The position numbers and the translations under genes were made by a program. A stretch of DNA of 13,888 nucleotides, taken from Acidimicrobiaceae bacterium (GTDB lineage: Bacteria > Actinomycetota > Acidimicrobiia > Acidimicrobiales > Bog-793). This document shows, one piece after another, positions 11,517 through 13,888 of this stretch. The notes below the pieces were generated by a model, which saw only the letters and a program-made list of their open reading frames with translations, was not told where the DNA came from and did not search any database. Position 1 is the first letter of the stretch, and each line of letters begins with the position of its first letter. The DNA is taken from positions 1 to 13,888 of the forward strand of contig DAHUZG010000325.1 of assembly GCA_027306715.1 (NCBI GenBank), read 5' to 3'.

Positions 11517-13888
11517 CTCGTCCTCTCCCCCGCAGCCGGCGCCGAGCTGGCGCGCTCGGCTCAGCTGTCGGCTCGGGCCGCGATCCGGGCGTGTCACCGG
11601 CTGCAGCTGCTCGGCCACTCGACGCAAAGGTGACCCCGCGCAGGGCCGCGAGCACCCGGGCTGGGGTGAGCGGCAACTCGGTGACCCGGCCGCCGAAGGG
11701 TCGCAGGGCATCCTCGACGGCATTGGCGACGGCGGCAGGCACGGGCACGGTCCCTCCCTCGCCAGCTCCCTTCGCCCCGAGCGGGTTGAGCGGGCTCGGA
11801 GACTCGATGTGGAACAGCTCGGGCCGCGGCACCTCCTTGGCCGTCGGCAACGGGTAGTCGAGGTAGCTGACCGCCTGCGGCTGGCCGTCCGGCCCGTACA
11901 GCGCCTCCTCGTACAGTGCGTTGCCGAGGCCGTGCGCGTACCCTCCGAGGATCTGTCCCTCGACGAGCAACGGGTTGAGCACCCGGCCGCAGTCGTGACC
12001 GAGCACGCTGCGCAGGATCTCGACCTTGCCGGTCTCGACGTCGACCTCGACGACGACGGCGTTGATGCCGCTCGAGTACGTCGCCCGCTCCGGCGCGAAG
12101 AAAGAGGTGCGCTCGAGGCCCGCCGGCAGGCCCGGCTTCAGGCTCATGCCGTGCCTGCCCACGTTCACGACCGCGGCGATGGCGGCGAGGGTGACGTGCC
12201 TGCCGGGATCGTCGAGCAGGCGAACGCGGTCGCCGTCGAGCTCGACGTCCTCCCCGGCTACGCCGAGCAACCCTGCCCCCGCGGCGAGCAAGTCACCTCG
12301 CAGCTGCCGGGAGGCTTGCCATACCGCCGGCCCGGCGGTGGCGGTGATGCGCGAGGCGAACGTCCCCTGGCCGTAGGGAAGGAACGCCGTGTCGCCGTGA
12401 CGCACCTCGACGAGGTCGAGGTCCACGCCGAGGGCGTCGGCCGCCACCTGTGCGTAGACGGTCTCGTAGCCCTGCCCCTGAGGCGAGGCGGCGAGCGAGA
12501 CGAGCAGCCCGCCGCTGTTGGTGAGACGGACCCGCGCCCCTTCGTAGGGCCCGAGACCGCAGCCCTCGACATACATCCCGATCCCGAACCCGAGGAACCG
12601 GCCTCGGGATCGCGCCGTCTCCTGCTCGGCGCGGAACGCCGGCAGATCGATCCGCTCGAGTGCACCATCGAGCAGCGCCGGGTAGTTGCCGCTGTCGTAG
12701 GTGAGCGGGCTGCCGTCGCGGAACAGCAAGCCGACGGCATAGGGGAACTCGTCCGGCTGCACGAGGTTCCGCCGCCGGATCTCGGCCGGCTCGATGCCGA
12801 GGTGCTCGGCGATGCGGTCGACCATCCGCTCCATGACGACCACCGCCTGGGGTCGGCCGGCGCCGCGCAACGAGCTGGTCGGGACCATGTTCGTGTAGCA
12901 GGCGAGGAGCTCGCTGTGGATGTTCGCGATCCTGTAGGGGCCGGGAAGCGTGGAGAGCGTGATCGAGGGAACCTGCAGGCCGACGCAGTATGCCCCTTGG
13001 TCGTGCTCGAACACGTCGCGGATCGCCAGGATCCGGCCGTCGGAGTCGAAGCCGATCTCCACGCGGTGGGTCTGGGACCGCTCCATGGTCGCGCTGACGA
13101 AGTTCTCCCAGCGGTCCTCCACCCATTTGACCGGCGCTCGAAGCTCCATGGCGATCCAGGGGATGAGAGCTTCCTCGCCGTAGAACTGGGCCTTGGGGCC
13201 GAATCCTCCCCCGATGTCGGCGGGGGCGATCACCCGGATCGCCTCCTCGGGCATGGCGTAGAGAACGGCGAGCATCTGCCGCACGTAGTGCGGCGTCTGG
13301 GTGGCGTCCCACACCTGCAGCTGGCCGATCGCCTCGTCGTATCGCGCCGCCACGGCACGACCCTCCATCGAGTGACCACCGCCCCGGACGATGTGGAAGG
13401 TCTCTCTCAGGACATGCGGGCTGCCGGCAAGTGCGCCAGCGGGATCGCCGGCCTGCTGCACGATGCGCACGGCAAGGTTCGTGCCGGAGCCTTCGTGGAC
13501 AAGCGGCGCCCCGGGCAACAGCGCTGCGGCTGTCGAGCCGACCCCCGGCGCCGGCTCGTAGTCGACCTCGATGCGCTCGGCTGCGTCCTCGGCCACATAG
13601 CGATCGGTCGCCACCACGACCGCCACCGGCTCGCCAACGTAGCGCACCTCGTGCTCGGCGATGGCGTAGCGCGGCTGGTGGTTGAGATCGGGATGGACGA
13701 CCTTCGGGGGGAGGTCCTTCAGGATCGCCTTCAGGTTCTCGGCGGTGAAGACAGCGACCACACCGGGCAGCTCGCGGGCGGCAGACGAGTCGATTCTTCT
13801 GATCCTCGCCCTCGGGTGCGGGCTGCGCAGGATGCAGGCTTCCAGGAAATCACCGAAGGGGAGGTCGTCCAAGAAGCGGCCCTTGCCG
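11500..13888 (-). CDS. Xanthine dehydrogenase/form II CODH-like molybdopterin-binding large subunit, N-terminus cut by window edge
   Basis: This is the catalytic large subunit of a molybdenum hydroxylase, which oxidises aldehydes, N-heterocycles or similar compounds with water as oxygen donor. About 795 codons are visible; the open frame continues past the edge, and GKGRFLDDLPFGDFLEA matches the normal N-terminal region, so only about 10-25 residues are missing. Counting from the Leu codon at 13870-13872, visible cofactor elements are GGGFGPK (221-227), RGAGRPQA (336-343), GQGYETVYAQVAADALG (466-482) and the catalytic glutamate E705 (codon 11758-11760) in GAKGAGEGG. The RGAGR loop is that of form II/xanthine dehydrogenase-type enzymes; true CO dehydrogenase has a CSFR-type loop with the copper-binding cysteine, so CO oxidation is not supported. 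Medium FAD and small FeS subunits are not in the window. The C-terminal ~45 residues are a disordered Ala/Arg/Pro-rich tail beyond the family's usual end. Confidence 0.92.
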   Translation of the reverse strand, partial: GKGRFLDDLPFGDFLEACILRSPHPRARIRRIDSSAARELPGVVAVFTAENLKAILKDLPPKVVHPDLNHQPRYAIAEHEVRYVGEPVAVVVATDRYVAEDAAERIEVDYEPAPGVGSTAAALLPGAPLVHEGSGTNLAVRIVQQAGDPAGALAGSPHVLRETFHIVRGGGHSMEGRAVAARYDEAIGQLQVWDATQTPHYVRQMLAVLYAMPEEAIRVIAPADIGGGFGPKAQFYGEEALIPWIAMELRAPVKWVEDRWENFVSATMERSQTHRVEIGFDSDGRILAIRDVFEHDQGAYCVGLQVPSITLSTLPGPYRIANIHSELLACYTNMVPTSSLRGAGRPQAVVVMERMVDRIAEHLGIEPAEIRRRNLVQPDEFPYAVGLLFRDGSPLTYDSGNYPALLDGALERIDLPAFRAEQETARSRGRFLGFGIGMYVEGCGLGPYEGARVRLTNSGGLLVSLAASPQGQGYETVYAQVAADALGVDLDLVEVRHGDTAFLPYGQGTFASRITATAGPAVWQASRQLRGDLLAAGAGLLGVAGEDVELDGDRVRLLDDPGRHVTLAAIAAVVNVGRHGMSLKPGLPAGLERTSFFAPERATYSSGINAVVVEVDVETGKVEILRSVLGHDCGRVLNPLLVEGQILGGYAHGLGNALYEEALYGPDGQPQAVSYLDYPLPTAKEVPRPELFHIESPSPLNPLGAKGAGEGGTVPVPAAVANAVEDALRPFGGRVTELPLTPARVLAALRGVTFASSGRAAAAGDTPGSRPEPTAEPSAPARRRLRGRGRDAAQS

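Noticed and set aside
11500..13888. Calling the large subunit a CO dehydrogenase CoxL
   Set aside because: The active-site loop is RGAGR with no copper-binding cysteine, so only a general molybdenum hydroxylase call is supported.

Overview
This is a very GC-rich window of about 13.9 kb. Codons end almost always in G or C, genes often start with GTG, and overlaps of the ATGA type are common. The gene content fits a high-GC actinobacterium-like soil or environmental organism (inference; there is no rRNA or other phylogenetic marker here). All recognisable genes are metabolic, transport or regulatory. There is no CRISPR array, tRNA, rRNA or insertion sequence.

Region 1 (1-5366, minus strand) is an operon read right to left: a family-5 extracellular solute-binding protein, a PLP-dependent class V aminotransferase-like enzyme, two Dpp/Opp-type permeases, and an ATP-binding subunit cut by the left edge. 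An enzyme between the binding protein and the permeases suggests that the imported peptide or amino-acid-like compound is also this enzyme's substrate or is closely linked to it. Region 2 (5367-7001) carries, on the plus strand, a YheO/DauR-type regulator (PAS-like domain plus a C-terminal helix-turn-helix) and a RidA-family imine deaminase. The divergent spacer holds two perfect palindromes built on GTTG...CAAC, and related pieces recur ahead of ridA. The simplest model is one regulon: import a nitrogenous compound, process it with a PLP enzyme that releases reactive imines or enamines, and clear these with RidA.

Region 3 (7002-9828) is a divergent pair: a DHA2-type MFS efflux transporter (minus) and a TetR-family regulator (plus). 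A well-formed promoter for the transporter, TTGCAA-17-TATAGT, lies across an inverted repeat and is a natural operator for the TetR protein.

Region 4 (9829-10166) is a scar: a 22-bp near-perfect palindrome followed by a T-run, and the C-terminal remnant of a VapC-like PIN-domain toxin with no N-terminal half and no antitoxin.

Region 5 (10167-13888, minus strand) is a second operon: the large subunit of a xanthine dehydrogenase/form II CODH-like molybdenum hydroxylase (5' end beyond the window), a CoxG-like SRPBCC protein with a C-terminal membrane anchor, and an RraA-like aldolase broken by one +1 shift at a run of four C. The active-site loop reads RGAGR, not the CSFR of true CO dehydrogenase, so the substrate is probably an organic aldehyde or N-heterocycle.
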